Shown in pieces: positions 25,104 through 37,886 of a stretch of DNA of 64,000 bases. Source of the DNA: Dactylellina haptotyla (lineage: Eukaryota; Ascomycota; Orbiliomycetes; Orbiliales; Orbiliaceae); assembly GCA_031310005.1 (NCBI GenBank), contig CM062382.1:2666001-2730000 (forward strand). Direction: 5' to 3'. Positions within the stretch are counted from its first letter, which is position 1, and each line of letters opens with the position of its first letter. The notes under the pieces were generated by a model. The model ran no database searches. It was not told the origin of the DNA and was given only the letters and a program-made list of their open reading frames with translations. The translations under genes and the position numbers were made by a program.

Positions 25104-27650
25104 CTATTCGAACTGGCACTGGGCAAAACCGTATGATCTATATATATTATCATCCGTCGTTAGTGTGTCGGGATCGTTAATATAAGGAGGAGGGAATTTC
25201 TTACCTGTCTTTGTACACCAACTCGAACTTTATTTCGGCGCTCTCAATGGTCATGTCCAAACGATACCTTGCACTGTAGAAGCTCCTCAGGCCTTTCCAC
25301 TTTTTATCGAACAAGTTTTTAGGTACCGATGACAAGTCAGAGGTCATCCGACAGACAACGTGGACATCACCTTCCACTCTGTTCGGTGGGGCATCGCTGC
25401 TGGAGGCGACCATGGCGTCTAGGAATGGAGTGATGTGCTTAAAATTCCTATGGAAGTGGTTTGAAAAGCGCCGTTCGTCGGTTATGGGCTGGCCCTTGCG
25501 GATGAACCAGCTGACCTCTGTTTGTGGTGAGTGTGATTAGAGGGGTACGAATATGAAGCGGGTGTAATAGTTTGGGTAGTGCTTACGGTTTCTTGCCATC
25601 TTCTTGCCAGTTTGGGGATCTATCCATGCATCGTCGTCCAAATGCTTGCCCTGTAATATGTGTTAGATCATTGCTTCCAATTATAATAGATTTGACGGAA
25701 AATATAACTTACAGGAATAAATATTTGAGAGCTTACTGTCCCGTAGTTTTTACGGCACAGACGCTCAACTTGGGTCCTACCGGGGTTTGAGGCGTCGAGA
25801 TGAATTTCGAGACCTCTGATCACGGCACCCTTGACGATAGCGGTGGCACTACATCGAATTTAGCTTTGCCAGCTCGTGACTAGTGGAAAGAAATACTTAC
25901 GCGCTTCTCGGTTGAATGACGTTAATACCGTATGGCCCTGCCCACTCTACCACTCTTTGGAAGAGGTACAGAGATTCACCGAAACCACCGACAAGCAAGA
26001 TAGTCTGTAAATTTCGTTAGTTTTGTAATTCGACAGAGGGATAAGTGGCCACTGGCTTACGTTAACCCTTCCGGCGTTTTCCGAGGTCTCCTTGATCTGA
26101 TTATAGATGAGAGTGATGACCTCTGTGATGACGGGGTCGAAAAGAGCTCTCATATCTTCCCTCGAGATCATCATTTCTCCGTTCTCGATACCGGCTTCTG
26201 GCATGTTGTTGACTGTTGGGACAGTGACCTGTAAATATACTATCATAAGCAGCCATTAACAAATCGTGGCTTTTTAGTTCACCGTACCGTATACACAGCC
26301 TGATCCGGACGATCTCTGAAACCGCATTTTATCGCCTCAAAGTTCTTGATGACTTTTTGCTGGGTTTCTAGTCTCAGGCTTTCGAAATGGGAGCCCATGC
26401 GACATTTGAAGAACTCGGCAAAGTTTCGATCGATCTTAGAGGAACCTGCAAATGCACCCTCGCCGACGGCGCACTCCCTAACTCTAAGTCTTGGAGAGAT
26501 CTACAGCCATATTAGCATACGATTTTCGGGAAAGTATTGTAGGTGTCTCGAACCTCTAGACAGTTATACGTGATCAAGTCCACTGTACCACCACCAGCGT
26601 CACAAACGACTATCCTATCACTGGCCTAAAGATACGAATTAGTATACTTTTTTGAACCTGGTCTTCTGAACCCGTGTGCAAACCTTGATATTATGTGCAT
26701 CTTGGTTCTTGATACAGAATACAGCTGCAGCCTCCGGTTCACTAATCATGGTTAATCTGTGACCGTTCGCGAAACCCGCATTCTCCGCACACTTCTGGGT
26801 CCTCTGTTTTGCACCATCGTTCCAGACGGCTGGGACGGTCAGTACAAAGTCGACTTTCGTGATTTCCATCACTTGGGGGCCTTTCTTTCGGTATAGGGTC
26901 TCCATAGTCTACAGCCATCTGTTGTTAGCGGGCTCTATAGGGAGATCTGGATTCTAACGTGTGATTGGCATACGTGATTATAAAGTGCATGAAGGAAATC
27001 CGTGCAGACATCCAGTACATCTAGGCCATCCGGGATATTGACCTTCCGTCTGATTTCTGGGTCGTCGGACTCGAGCAGCAACTTGAACCTAAACGTGGGG
27101 GCGAACTGTTTAGTATGTATCCATGGCATTTGTGTGTTGAAAGGGCACGCAATGGCACGTACCAAGACAGCCGCCTGGCCGTCGACGGGATGTCATAACC
27201 CCAACTGTAATTAACTGTGGAACCTTCTTGGTACGATATCTCGGTGGGGCACTACATCGCGCATTAGCCCTTCAAACCCACCACCGTTTTCAGGATTCGC
27301 CGACAGGATCATACCGAGTCCATTACACGCGCGCCGGAGGTAGGCCAGCTGTTGATGATCTCAATTGAATCTAAACGGAATCACCAAGTACCGCAGTTAG
27401 TTCTAACTATTACGACACTCAGGGCGTATATTCTGAAGTACCTACCGGGATCCGACGAGCTACCCCACGCGATCGCGCTGTATGTCGTCCCAAAGTCCAC
27501 ACCAACAATGATCCTGTGCCTGAATTGCGCATGCGGATTCTGTGCATACTGCGAATTTTTATACACCCGTCTGGGAGGCGCTTGACCGGGGTGGTTGGCT
27601 GGTACTGGCGCGGGCAGTTCCTGCGGCAAGATACGGGTAGAGTACGCCAT
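25104..27650 (-). CDS. HSPA12-type Hsp70-like ATPase, thirteen exons
   Basis: Exons (high to low): 27650-27446, 27370-27315, 27251-27163, 27088-26974, 26908-26684, 26625-26554, 26500-26288, 26228-26061, 26004-25901, 25848-25737, 25650-25587, 25517-25205 and 25137-25104. All have GT-AG ends, phases agree throughout, and the product has 589 residues. An actin-like ATPase fold is seen: phosphate-1 loop DFGTT at 52-56, phosphate-2 loop DAGGGTVDL at about 239-247 and adenosine loop LLVGGFGES at about 384-392. ISEPEAAA precedes phosphate-2 as in Hsp70. There is no normal Hsp70 peptide-binding domain or C-terminal lid; the protein ends SYGFAQCQFE, as in the divergent HSPA12 group. Moulds carry many such genes of unknown role, some linked to stress or incompatibility. 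The 13-exon structure is intron-dense for a mould but usual for this group. A TATA-like box lies upstream. Confidence 0.9.
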
Positions 27651-27837
27651 TGTTATGAACGTTATAGGTTATATTGGGTCGAATTGCGTCTGTCTTGGTG
27701 ACTCGTTTGATCGTGCTTCACGGTCTCCCGAAAACTACGGGGTAAGGGTGGGCGCTATGGACGGACGGACTAATGCGATTTCGAGACTAGGCAGAAGCGA
27801 AAAGGCTTGTCGTCTTATACGTCAAATTTGGGGCATA

Positions 27838-27845
27838 GTTATATA
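27838..27845 (-). promoter_or_regulatory. TATA-like box upstream of the Hsp70-like gene
   Basis: On the minus strand TATATAAC lies about 190 bp upstream of the ATG at 27650. The position suits a fungal core promoter, but no transcript data are available. Confidence 0.35.
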
Positions 27846-29299
27846 CAGCGTAAAAGGATCGGGTGGTGAAGTTCTATAGAATCGCGACACGGGGTAAACG
27901 AGAAGCTCAAGAGCTGCGATCTTTTTGGCAGCGGTTATCAGAAGGATCGCATGTGTACAACCCTTTTGCGGTTCCGGTCTGCACTCAGCCTCGCGCTCCC
28001 TGTTCTGGAGCTAACGTTAGTCGTTCGGAAACAACATTAGCCAGTGGAGGCTGGCCAATTTCGCTTGATTCTGCACCCACAACGCCTCAAATCCTTCAGT
28101 TTCTCGAATTCTTCAGCCATTGGAAAGAAAAACATCGCGACATTTGATGAGATAGACTGCTCCCCATGTTCTCATCTTTGAGAGATGCCGCAGACCTTTT
28201 GTATAAGCAACGGCTTAGGTTATACCCGGACTCTGGATGTGTTATCCAACCGGAGTAAAACAATCCCTCGTCTCTCAGGATTCTGAGGACTACCCTGGCT
28301 TGTCTTACCCCCAGGGGACGGCTCCTCCCAAGCTTTTTATGTACTGAGCCGCAATCTCTGCATCCCACGGGATTGTACAGATACATTCTTCAAACGTTTC
28401 AAGAAGCCGCAATGAAATGGAAGTGTGTGTCTTGATCGCAACTGACCCTGGGCGGAATCACCGACTTTTTATAAAAATCGAAATTCCGGTTGACCCTTAG
28501 TCACCGGAATAGCTACGGCACCGGAAGCCTAGATATCGAACATTCCTGTGCCTTTCTACAAGATTGCTATTCATAGGAATCTGATGATGCCTATCGTCCA
28601 AAATCCTAGTGGGGAAGCTAAAACCCTTTATTTGAAATCCCAACTCTTGGGCCTGGCCAGTAACCCTGTCCGTCTGCCTCAACGGAGTAATAGCCGCGTC
28701 GACAGAAGACCCCACATCCTCACTCTTCCTTTTGCAGAGTCGATGTGCCTAGCTTCGGGCAGGGTTCAGCTACGAAGCAATAGTGGACCACTATGGCATG
28801 CGTAGTCAAAGCCCACCTGTTCAAGCAGTCATCATCCACTGGCTGGGTCGGTTTGCTGCGATATGTACCCGTGCCAGAAGCCTGCATCCTGGCAACACTG
28901 CATTGCAAAGAGGAAAAAAATGCGAAGAGACACACACACTAAATGGCATGTTGCAACTGGGGATTTTCTCAGCCAAGCGGCTCAAAAATCTTGGTGGCCA
29001 ACCACCGAACGAAAGGCTGAATGAAAAAGGCAATGAGGGTCCCCGAAACAGCCGCTCCGTCAGCTCTCTCACCGTCTCCCCACCTCGTACCAACCTTGGG
29101 TCACATATTAAGTTATCAGGGGTGTTGAAAGCGCAAGGCTATCTAAAAATGGTCATCCTTTTTAAATAAAACTGGTGCCCCCGGAGATCGCTGTCAGCTT
29201 TTCAATCTCGTTTTCGCACCGTCGATTTCCACATTTCATGATACTTATTTAGCTGATCGATCGCGAATTTTCGAGTGGAAGGCACAGTTTTTAAGAAAA
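27846..29299. other. Divergent intergenic region between the Hsp70-like and membrane-protein genes
   Basis: About 1.45 kb. It holds the upstream regions of two divergent genes. The ORFs present (up to 128 codons, plus 28783-29169) have no recognisable domain or signal peptide. A TTTTAAATAAA stretch near 29160-29170 could serve as a TATA-like element for the plus-strand gene. Confidence 0.55.
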
Positions 29300-30889
29300 A
29301 TGAAGCTAGGGAGTTTCGTGATACCGCTTCTTGCGGTTGTAAGCGTTGCTTTAGCCCAGGTCCCTAGTAATAACCCCCAAACCGAAGGAAACGATAACGC
29401 CCAAACTCAAGCTCCTGCGAATCCGACTTCGAATCCACCCATTCCTGGTAGTGCTGAAAGCGCCCCTCCTGCTCCTGATCGTAAGTCTTGGAGATTTTTC
29501 GATATCTACAATTTTTAGGCATTTTCTAGGTCGCGTTCGATTCCGTGCTAACGAAACATCACCTCCAACAGAAAGCAAAGGTGCTGAAATTGCAACCACG
29601 GGAATTTCTTCAGCTGTACCATCCCAAACGGCAGTAAATGGAGATTCGGCTTCTTCTAGCGCGCCTGCCGCCACAGTCACAAATGTACAGAGTACTGCAG
29701 TAGGTGGCAGTGGAGGTAATTCGAAAGTTCTCACCGGGCTTACTGCTCTGTTCGCTATTTTGTTCGCTATTGCGCTTGCCGGCGCAATCTTCTTCTTTGT
29801 TAAGAGAAGACAAGGTATAAAGACCCGGCCTAACCCAAATCTCGAAGATTCACATATTAATTGAGTAGACTCCGCAGATCGTAGAAAGGCATATCTTAGC
29901 CCCGAATATTCATCTCCTGAAGCCGCCTACTCCGACAAGAGTGCCAATGCACAAATTGAATCCCTCCAAAATCAACTTTCCGATGCCAACAAACGTCTTA
30001 CGGCTGTTCAAGGAAGCCTCCTCGCTGCTGGTCAGAAACCTCAAACCAAAGACGACAACAGTCTTTCTCGGGAATATACGCAACTTGGCACGGATATTGT
30101 TGGATGGGCTGGAAATTATTTCAAGTCTTCGACCGATCCGATCAATCTAACCACGGAACTCTATGAATTCCTCACCGAACACGTCCCCAGTTATCAGTCC
30201 CTTCTGTCCAATGGAAAGAGCAAGCAATTGGTTGTCCGCGCTATTGTATCCCAGGTCCTCCAAGAAAGCTTCGAGAACGGCGCCTTCTTTGGAAACGCCA
30301 TGTCTGCCATTACACCACTCATAAGAACAAGCAGTAAGTTTTGGTACCCGATTTTTGTGAAATTATTGTGTTAGCCTTGCATTTATATTGAACTTTTTTT
30401 AAAATAATTTTAGCCGCCCCTGCCCCTGCTATCAACAGCTGGCGTTCGGAAACATTCTTCATCTTGGAAAAGAGCGACGACTTCTCGTCCCAAAGAAGAG
30501 CTGCTGTTTCTGCTATCGCCGACAAGATTGAACAATTGACATATCCACTCGCTGCTACCAAACAAACCCTCCAAGGCGACCCTGCCAGGTACAAGTTCCT
30601 CGAAGGAATCATTCGAAAGGCAGCCGACTTCGCTCTCGCCCTTGGCAAACAACGTGCGAACTTCCAAGTCTTGAGTGAACCCGCAGGCTGTGAATTCGGA
30701 CATGCAACCATGGACGACGTTTCTCAACAAACCGATATCACTACCAACTCCGACGGTTCTACTACCCATCCATTGGAAAGCCGCCCAATTCAAGCCACAA
30801 TTTTCCCATTGTTATTGAAATATGGTAATGAGTCTGGCGAAGGTTATGAGCAAATCACGATTTTGAGCAAAGCGAAGGTTCTTGTTTAA
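29300..30889 (+). CDS. Single-pass membrane protein with large uncharacterised cytoplasmic domain, four exons
   Basis: Exons 29300-29480, 29572-29814, 29869-30333 and 30414-30889 give 454 residues. Branch sites GCTAAC and CCTAACCC and the matching phases support the model. A signal peptide (about 1-19, cleavage after ALA) precedes a Pro/Ser/Thr/Asn-rich, probably glycosylated ectodomain. One membrane helix lies at about 113-137, followed by a KRR stop-transfer signal. The cytoplasmic part starts with a short coiled coil (ESLQNQLSDANKRL) and then a mixed helical domain of some 270 residues (GWAGNYFKSSTDP, TELYEFLTEHVPSYQSLL, NGKSKQLVVRAIVSQVL, and a last segment ending ATIFPLLLKYG...ITILSKAKVLV). 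The topology resembles wall-stress sensors such as Mid2, but the tail is far longer and I do not recognise it. It may be a sensor or anchor at the cell surface. Confidence 0.7.
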
Positions 30890-32636
30890 GTGGAGGCTGT
30901 CTGTACGGATACGGCGTGTTGCTATTGGGACGAGCGATTCATTTCATATAAATATCCAGACGGGTTTGATTTTCCGGCCTGATCACGAAAACTTTTTAAC
31001 TAAAAATTCATGTTTGAATATTATTATTATGGCCTTGTGGTTTCGGGTTTTTATGACAGTTTATAATACGAATTCGTTTTTCACACTCTTGAAACCATAT
31101 TTTGAGTATTCGCAACCCTTAACTCCCAAAGCATCAAGATCTGAGGCAAAACACACTGCGGCTGAAAAGAAGCAACCAACCAACGGGAACGGCCATCTAA
31201 CTTGCCTTCGCGTATTATGCAAGCAATCGAATAAGTCAACAACACCAATGATCTGGGTTATTCGGCTGGTAAAATTGCCGAGAGCTGATAATCCCATGAA
31301 AAGAGCTTGCGGGACACACCTTCAACATGAACTGAAAGACTGTTTTCGATAAGAGAAACTTTAGATGTCGAAGATAATCGGAAATGTTGATCTTTGTCCT
31401 CAGAGAAACCAGGTTGCCATGCTGCTAATATTATCAAAGGACCGAATAACGTTATGATAGTCGTTGGCCTTAGTACCAGCCTGTTTGACACAGGATTCGT
31501 CATGGCAGAAAAGAATTTGAGCCTCTGCCCTGAGTTATTATTTACTGTACGACGAATTGTGGGCCAGTTTTGCTGCCAACCACCCGTGCTTACTGGGTCT
31601 TGGAGGCTCTTCGGTTTGAAATTAGAGCAGGCTTATCCCACAATGCGTGTGACACGGGCGCCTTTCGGTGCCATCCAGGTTGATGAGATTGTGCAGAATC
31701 ATGAATGAACGGAAATAGAAGCTAGCTCCTGGCACGAAAGAGATTTTTTTCTCTCCTCATAATTCTGAGAAGGTCCGCAGTTCGAAATTCAGAATATTTC
31801 TCCTTCGAATACGCCTTCCAGAATTATTACAATTGAGAAAAACAAGCCCTCGCCAAGATCTAGCGTTCACGATTCCCGCCATACTTGAAACGAAATAGCG
31901 CAGCCTCCTGATCCTTTGGCCAGGCTTTTCCATGCGCCGAAAATCCCACAACTGGCACTTGGCAGCCCCCAGTTGCTGGATTTCTTAGTGGAAGAATTCC
32001 CCATCCAGTCTCAAGTTACTCGATCCAGCAACAAGAGCTAAGAAGTCCGACTACCACAATCATATACGGAGCACATATAGGTATTTGTCATAATCGCAAA
32101 GTTCGGAATCCGGATATCAACCGTCAGGGCTTCATTGAACACCCAGTCCGCACGTCTTAACATCTCGTCAAAGGGGGTACAAGGCGTATTCTGCAAGCCT
32201 CCCTTATCGTTGTCTAATCCGGGTGTGGCAGAGACGGGCCCGACATCATCGCAACAAACCACGGGCTTGGTCCTGTGCGACAGACGACAAATCGACATCT
32301 GATATTTCCCATTTCTTCCGACCAAACCTCCACCCACCACCTACAGCCGGGAGTGTCTCGTGCGAGCTCCTGCTGGGTATCAAGAGGCTTTGTAGGCGCC
32401 TCGAGCTGCGCCAAAGACTACCGAAAGTCGCCAAATCACCTCCTCGCCCTCCACTGGGCGCCGGAGGCATAGCGTTCACACCAACTGATAATTCCAAAGC
32501 ACAACCACCGGGGGCAAACTGTAGCCAATTCGAAGGGATCTAGTTGACAAAAATCCCACGAAACTCGATACAGTCGCTTAAGTGCGTCTCTTGTAGCTAG
32601 AACGAGTACCTAGTGTGCATATCTATAAAGCCCAAC
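30890..32636. other. Intergenic region upstream of the disordered-protein gene
   Basis: About 1.75 kb with 3' flank of the membrane-protein gene at the left and promoter and leader of the next gene at the right. Short ORFs (largest 156 codons, plus 30882-31352, which starts inside the previous gene) have no recognisable features. No repeat or RNA gene seen. Confidence 0.55.
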
Positions 32637-33977
32637 ATGTCGGGTTTCCCCCATGGAGACATGGGACCGCCAGGACCGCCACCACCCATACCTCCCCGTC
32701 CATCTGCATTCCGCCCTCAGGGAGTTCAGACCCAGTACTATAATCAGGAAACCACCGAGTCACCTGGCTGGCGGGTCCCCTACCAAGAAACGGAGGTGTT
32801 GATAACCACTGTGGATTCCACTTCTTCCCCATCAGTTGGCTACACCGAAACCAATCTCTCAAGGAATTCTTCGAGGAGGCACCCGGAGAACTACGCCATC
32901 GACTCAGCTTATAATAGGAATACTTTCTCAGAAAGCGTAGAACAGGAAATAAGAGTTCCATCTCACAATATGGTAGCAGACTCGAGAGGCCGCACCGAGA
33001 CAGAGCAAGTATCCGACGGAATGAACGAAGGACTATACCAACTTGGTATCGGAGGGATGACCTTCTACGATACCTCGAAGCCATCAAATTGGACGCCAAC
33101 TTCAGCCCATGAATCTGTCGAACAAGATCGGAATAATTCTGGCTTGAGAACTCTCAAATCCACCGATCAATCCTACGAAAACTTCCCAATCCCCATGGAC
33201 TTTTACGAACCATTTACGCCCAGCTTCACACCAGCTTCTTCCACTTCTCAATTTGAAAAGAAACCGATCTCTCCCGCTCCTTCTTACGACTTTGACAATC
33301 GCCCGTCTGTTCCTCACCTCTCAGTATCCGACCCATTTCCAATCTCTGTCGACCAAGAACAATATTCTGTCGCCCAAGCCAACCTTCGGGAATCTCAATT
33401 TCCAGAACCAGTCAACATGGGCGGCTCAGATCCTTTGTGGCAGCCGCCTTCTCGTAGCTACACTTCATACAGGCGCACTCCTCGCCGCCCCAATGAAGAC
33501 AACCAAGTGAAGCTCGACAATAACGGCCTCCCATCCCTCGGGGGTCTCTTCGGTCCCGGCGCCGGCCAGCCGCAGCAGGGTAGGAATTCGTTCAACTTTG
33601 ACGATGATAAGAAATTCTACCCCGGCGGTAATAACTATAACCAAAGTGCCGTTTCCCTTCTCTCCACCCACTCGGAAAACATTCCCCCATCATCAAGATA
33701 CGGCAATGACATCCACCGCACGCCGTCATACGCAAGTCTCAGACCGGACATCGACAACCGACCTCAAGTTGTCCCGGCGAAGACTTACGAAGAGTGCGAG
33801 CAGAAGAACGGCATCCCACCGCCACCTACAAGGTATTTTTCTCAACGACAGGCGGGGGGTAACAAGCTGGGGCAGGTAATGCAAGATAGGAAGATGGATT
33901 ATGTGGTCAGCGAGATTAACAGGAAGGATGAGCTGCACAGGAGAATACAAGAGGAGTCGAGGGGGTGGGGATATTGA
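32637..33977 (+). CDS. Hypothetical disordered protein, single exon
   Basis: One frame of 446 residues from ATG 32637; an in-frame codon at 32613 would add eight residues, but MSGFPHGDMGPPGPPPPIPPRPS is a more typical start. The protein is rich in Pro, Ser, Asn and Gln and looks disordered over most of its length. Only short segments appear constrained: a proline-rich N-terminus that could bind SH3 or WW domains, LPSLGGLFGPGAG near residue 300, and a charged, helical C-terminus (MDYVVSEINRKDELHRRIQEES) at 420-442. Coding-type codon use and an unbroken frame support a real gene. I do not recognise the family; a cytoplasmic scaffold or cytoskeletal/endocytic adaptor is only a guess from the composition. 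Confidence 0.7.
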   Translation: MSGFPHGDMGPPGPPPPIPPRPSAFRPQGVQTQYYNQETTESPGWRVPYQETEVLITTVDSTSSPSVGYTETNLSRNSSRRHPENYAIDSAYNRNTFSESVEQEIRVPSHNMVADSRGRTETEQVSDGMNEGLYQLGIGGMTFYDTSKPSNWTPTSAHESVEQDRNNSGLRTLKSTDQSYENFPIPMDFYEPFTPSFTPASSTSQFEKKPISPAPSYDFDNRPSVPHLSVSDPFPISVDQEQYSVAQANLRESQFPEPVNMGGSDPLWQPPSRSYTSYRRTPRRPNEDNQVKLDNNGLPSLGGLFGPGAGQPQQGRNSFNFDDDKKFYPGGNNYNQSAVSLLSTHSENIPPSSRYGNDIHRTPSYASLRPDIDNRPQVVPAKTYEECEQKNGIPPPPTRYFSQRQAGGNKLGQVMQDRKMDYVVSEINRKDELHRRIQEESRGWGY

Positions 33978-36275
33978 GCTGCGAGATTTACTGTCAAAAA
34001 ACACGAAACAAAAAAAAGTACTATCTATATTAATGAATGATTGCGCCTTTCTTTCCTTTACTCTTCTTCTTGCTTCAGCCCCTTTAAGCATTCTCTTTTT
34101 TCTTATCTCTTTCGTTATGGGTATTCGCACGGAATTGGGTGGTACGGTTCGAATAATTACCTGGCAGAATGCTGGTTGTTTCTTTCTCAAAAGGTAACGA
34201 ATGAATGGGAAAGGTGGGCCGGAAAGGTAACGAAGGGGAAAAAAAGCTGCTTCTCGTTTTCCCTTCCTGTTCTTTTTATCCACCCCGAATCATTGTTTAT
34301 CCTCTTGTTTTGTTTGCCATCCACGTTTTCATTTGCTAGCATGTCATGATACCTAACGTTTTGCTTCTTCCTTCTTTCTATATGTATATTTCTGTCCCTT
34401 GATAATTTATATCACATTTTCTATCCCTGTATATATAATAATAACGTTAACTAGCTTTACTTTTGAAGCTTCCCGCCCAGCTTCATGATATTCCCTCTTA
34501 GACGACCGAATGCTTGCCGTACGTTTGATACCAAGCTCAATCGATTCTCCGAGCGCGATCCAAAAACCCCAGCGATAAAACTTCATAATTAAACATTCCC
34601 CTATTGGAAGCTGGCCATGGACCCACCTTGAAGCTTGATAGCCAAGACAATATTGATAACTTCATTGGAAATGAAGCGGATTGTTGTGTGGTTTTTTCTT
34701 CGATGTTTTTTTCGGCTATGATTTTGATTTGGAATAACTTTAGCACTTGCTATCGCTAAGGACGGATAGCTCGCATATTTCCCCATTTCGTGCCCGCAGC
34801 GCACATCACCACTTGGATCTTGCCGCATGCGATAATAGGCTAGTTCTATGCCAGCGGGGGCTGTTATCATGCATGATTTTTTTTTTTTCGTTTCGTGGGA
34901 TTTTAAGTAAAGTGAGACATATCCGTGGATATATAGCACTCAGGGCTGGCGCGTGGCGCAGGTGGGAAAAGTACGAGGGACGGGAAAAAGAAAACGAGAG
35001 AGAAGGTGTGATGATTGGTTTCTTGACCGGGACAGCTGGCTGTTTGGTTCCGTAAGTCAAACAATGGAGACAAACAATAGACGTCTGTTGGTCAATTGCG
35101 AAGGTGAAGCTTTCGGGTTCTAGGAAAGGTTGGGACAGAGGGACGGATAGTAGCCAGTCTCGAGTCTAGCGTCGGCATCCGAAAGCCATCTGAGAACGAG
35201 TGTTTAATCAGATATTCCAAACTGTCACCATACTCAGATGACGGATAGAGGGTGTGCGCCGTTACATTGATATATACCGAAAGATACTTGACACTATAAC
35301 GTGCATGAATTAACGCTTGTTATGGATATCGCAAGATAAGGAACGATTGGCGATCACGAACAGCTTCGAGGGGGAAGAGAACATATAGCAGAAGCTAGAG
35401 TTTTCACAATGGTATAGAGTATAGTTTAGATTAAAAGCAATGTTATTCCCCACCTTTCCTTTCCGGTAAACCTGACATTATTAACATTAAAAATATCGGA
35501 CACATTATGACCTCTTCTTCTCTTTAACAATTGCGTTTTCCTTCCCACCGAACAAAAAACATACATTGGATTTTCAATGGTGGTCTCGTGTAAAAGTTTC
35601 CCTTTCCCTCCCGCTAGCCAATCCTTACCGCTCATTAATGCATCGATATCATCAAAAAGTCCGAAAAAAATTAAAAAAAGGAAATAAAGGGGTATTAAAA
35701 CAGAGGAAGGATTTTTCAATAGGAAAAACCGACTACTAAAATCAAGGTCGCTTCCAATGGTGTGTCAAATAGAGGAAAAGGATTTAGGTTTCCCGGAAAC
35801 GAGCGAGTTTGAAAACAAGAAGCGAAAATATAAAGGGTATGGGGGCGAACATGCGCTATAAGTAGGTATGTCTACAGCCGAAAAAATTATAGAATCGAAA
35901 AGATATTATGCGGTAAAGGTATCTGATTGGCTAACGGTGAATGCTTCAGATGCTGATTGAACTGTTATTAAACGATTGATGATGGTTGGAAGATTATACA
36001 GCGAAATGAAATAGGAAAGATATGCTGATGCCACTGTCCGATTTCAAGGATCGGTTGGCGATGAGTTGTCTCGGGTTCGGGAATATCTTTGTAACCCCGA
36101 ATTGAGTATGGAACGGATTATGCGCGTTTGGTGGAACCGTTGGATCTTAATTTCTCGAAGCCGGAGCTGGTGGCCTCAATTGGGCTGGATATGGCCTCGC
36201 CGTTCAATTGGATCTTTGGGGTTCTGTTTAAAGTAAGCAATATGTTCAAAAGGAGATGAATGGAAATATAGGAAC
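33978..36275. other. Convergent intergenic region, no gene seen
   Basis: About 2.3 kb between converging genes. It is AT-rich in places, with a T11-type tract near 34877 and many short spurious ORFs. The region is long for two 3' UTRs, but I found no domain, splice-supported frame or repeat in it. Confidence 0.55.
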
Positions 36276-37886
36276 CTACTCTTCGAGCACCGGGGTCTTG
36301 ATATCATCATCAAAACCAACGTCATCCTCGTCTCCCTCACCACCCTCATCCTCGCTTCTAACATCAGCGAGCTCGGCATTCCAGATGTATCGGTATGCGA
36401 CTCTTAGGACACAGTAGAGCCAGAAGATATTGACCAATTGCAAAGCTGTCAACAAAGTAGAAATGACGACCAAAGCGAGCCGACATTTGTAGTAAGGCTC
36501 TTCCCAGTCGAGTCTGTATTCGCCAACGTATGGAAGCTCAGTAAAGACGGACCAGAGGATCCAAAGGTTATGATAGTGGCGGAGGTAGACCCAGCTAGCA
36601 ACGAAAACAACGAAATATGGACCGGTGATAGGGGAATCGATGTAGTTGAAGACTTTGGAGGTCTGTATTGAAGCGGTTAGTAATTCAGCGGGATATTCAA
36701 AGTTCAATAAAAGTATGAGGCAAACTTACAGCGAGGAAGAAGTCAGAAATATCGTGGGTGATGAAGACGGCCAATCCGATATAAGTGAAGTGGAATCTCC
36801 AGCTGAGGGTGATGAGAGCAACAGTGACAACGTGATGGAGAACAAGCTCTTTAAAGTCCTTTCGTGGTTTCTCGAGCATGAGGATGAGGACGATGGCTTG
36901 CTGTAGCCAGTAACTCCATTGGAGAAGGTAGTAGCATTTGAAGGCGGCATTGTGGATGATATTTGGATGGGACGACCAGTACGGGGTGGTATTGAAGAAC
37001 CATAGACCGGGTGTCTTTGTCATAACATACAATCCGAAGGGCCCAAAGACAGCAAAGTACATGGCGGTATATGCCTGTTCGAGGAATCTAGCGATGGTGG
37101 CTTTGTTACGTCTGGTTGACTTTGGGAGGAGTTTCTGGGACAGCGGGTAGAGCATCCGCTGCATGATAAATTCTCTGGTGAAGGTAAAGAAGAGGGTGTA
37201 GAAGAAGAGGAATTTGCCATCACGCAGACCCTTTGAGTAGAGGGTTTCGCCATCGGGGCCCTTTTCTTCGATTGGGTAGGCGGGGAAGATGAACTCGTGT
37301 GCCCAGTTCGAGGGGGTAGGGTTCGGGAGGTAACATCCAACGATGGCAAGCATGATCAACAGTGGATTGACTAGATAGGTTTCTCAGGTTAGATGACGGC
37401 AGTGAAGGTGAGAGGTTTTCTAGATCATGCGTACCCCATGTGTGTCGGTAGGACATCTCCTTGTACCATAGAATCAAATTCTCCGGGCCAGGTATCATCT
37501 GGCCGTCATGTCGCTGCTTGGATAGCTTCCGCCGCCTGGTCCTCGACGCTTGTCTCTGTAGTTGGGGGTCATTATTAGTAACGGGTTCGACCCTGATACG
37601 ATGCATATTGAATGTTGGAAAAGCTCCTCGTCGCTGCTTATGCTGCTGTATGCGGAGGTACTGGGAGAATCTGTCGAGGGGATGATGATGAGAAAAGGAG
37701 AGAATGGTGAGAAGAACATACAGCAGCAGGGGATCTCGAGGTTGAGATTCCAGGAGCAGAGGTGTCGCCTGGTATTTCACCTCCCAGCAAGGAGCCAGAC
37801 CTCTTCCGCGACTTCCGGGGCTCCAGGGTCTGCGTCTGAGAGCCGGTTGTGCTGGCGCCGCGTGGGTCGGTTGATACGGAGGCCAT
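36276..37886 (-). CDS. LAG1: Ceramide synthase LAG1/LAC1, four exons
   Basis: Exons 37886-37722, 37555-37435, 37370-36730 and 36662-36276 give 437 residues. Branch sites TTACTAAT and TTACTAAC and matching phases support the introns. It is a multi-pass endoplasmic-reticulum protein that joins a fatty acyl-CoA to a sphingoid base to make (dihydro)ceramide. After a basic disordered N-terminus (1 to about 75) there are several membrane segments. The TLC domain (about 180-390) carries the Lag1p motif with the catalytic His pair at 274-275 (ELVLHHVVT) and HDISD at about 301-305. The C-terminus is acidic (DVRSEDEGGEGDEDDVGFDDD), a phosphorylation-prone tail usual in fungal Lag1. Length is normal. 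Moulds usually have two or three paralogues with different acyl preferences; which one this is cannot be told here. It is divergent from a small kinase gene. Confidence 0.95.
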
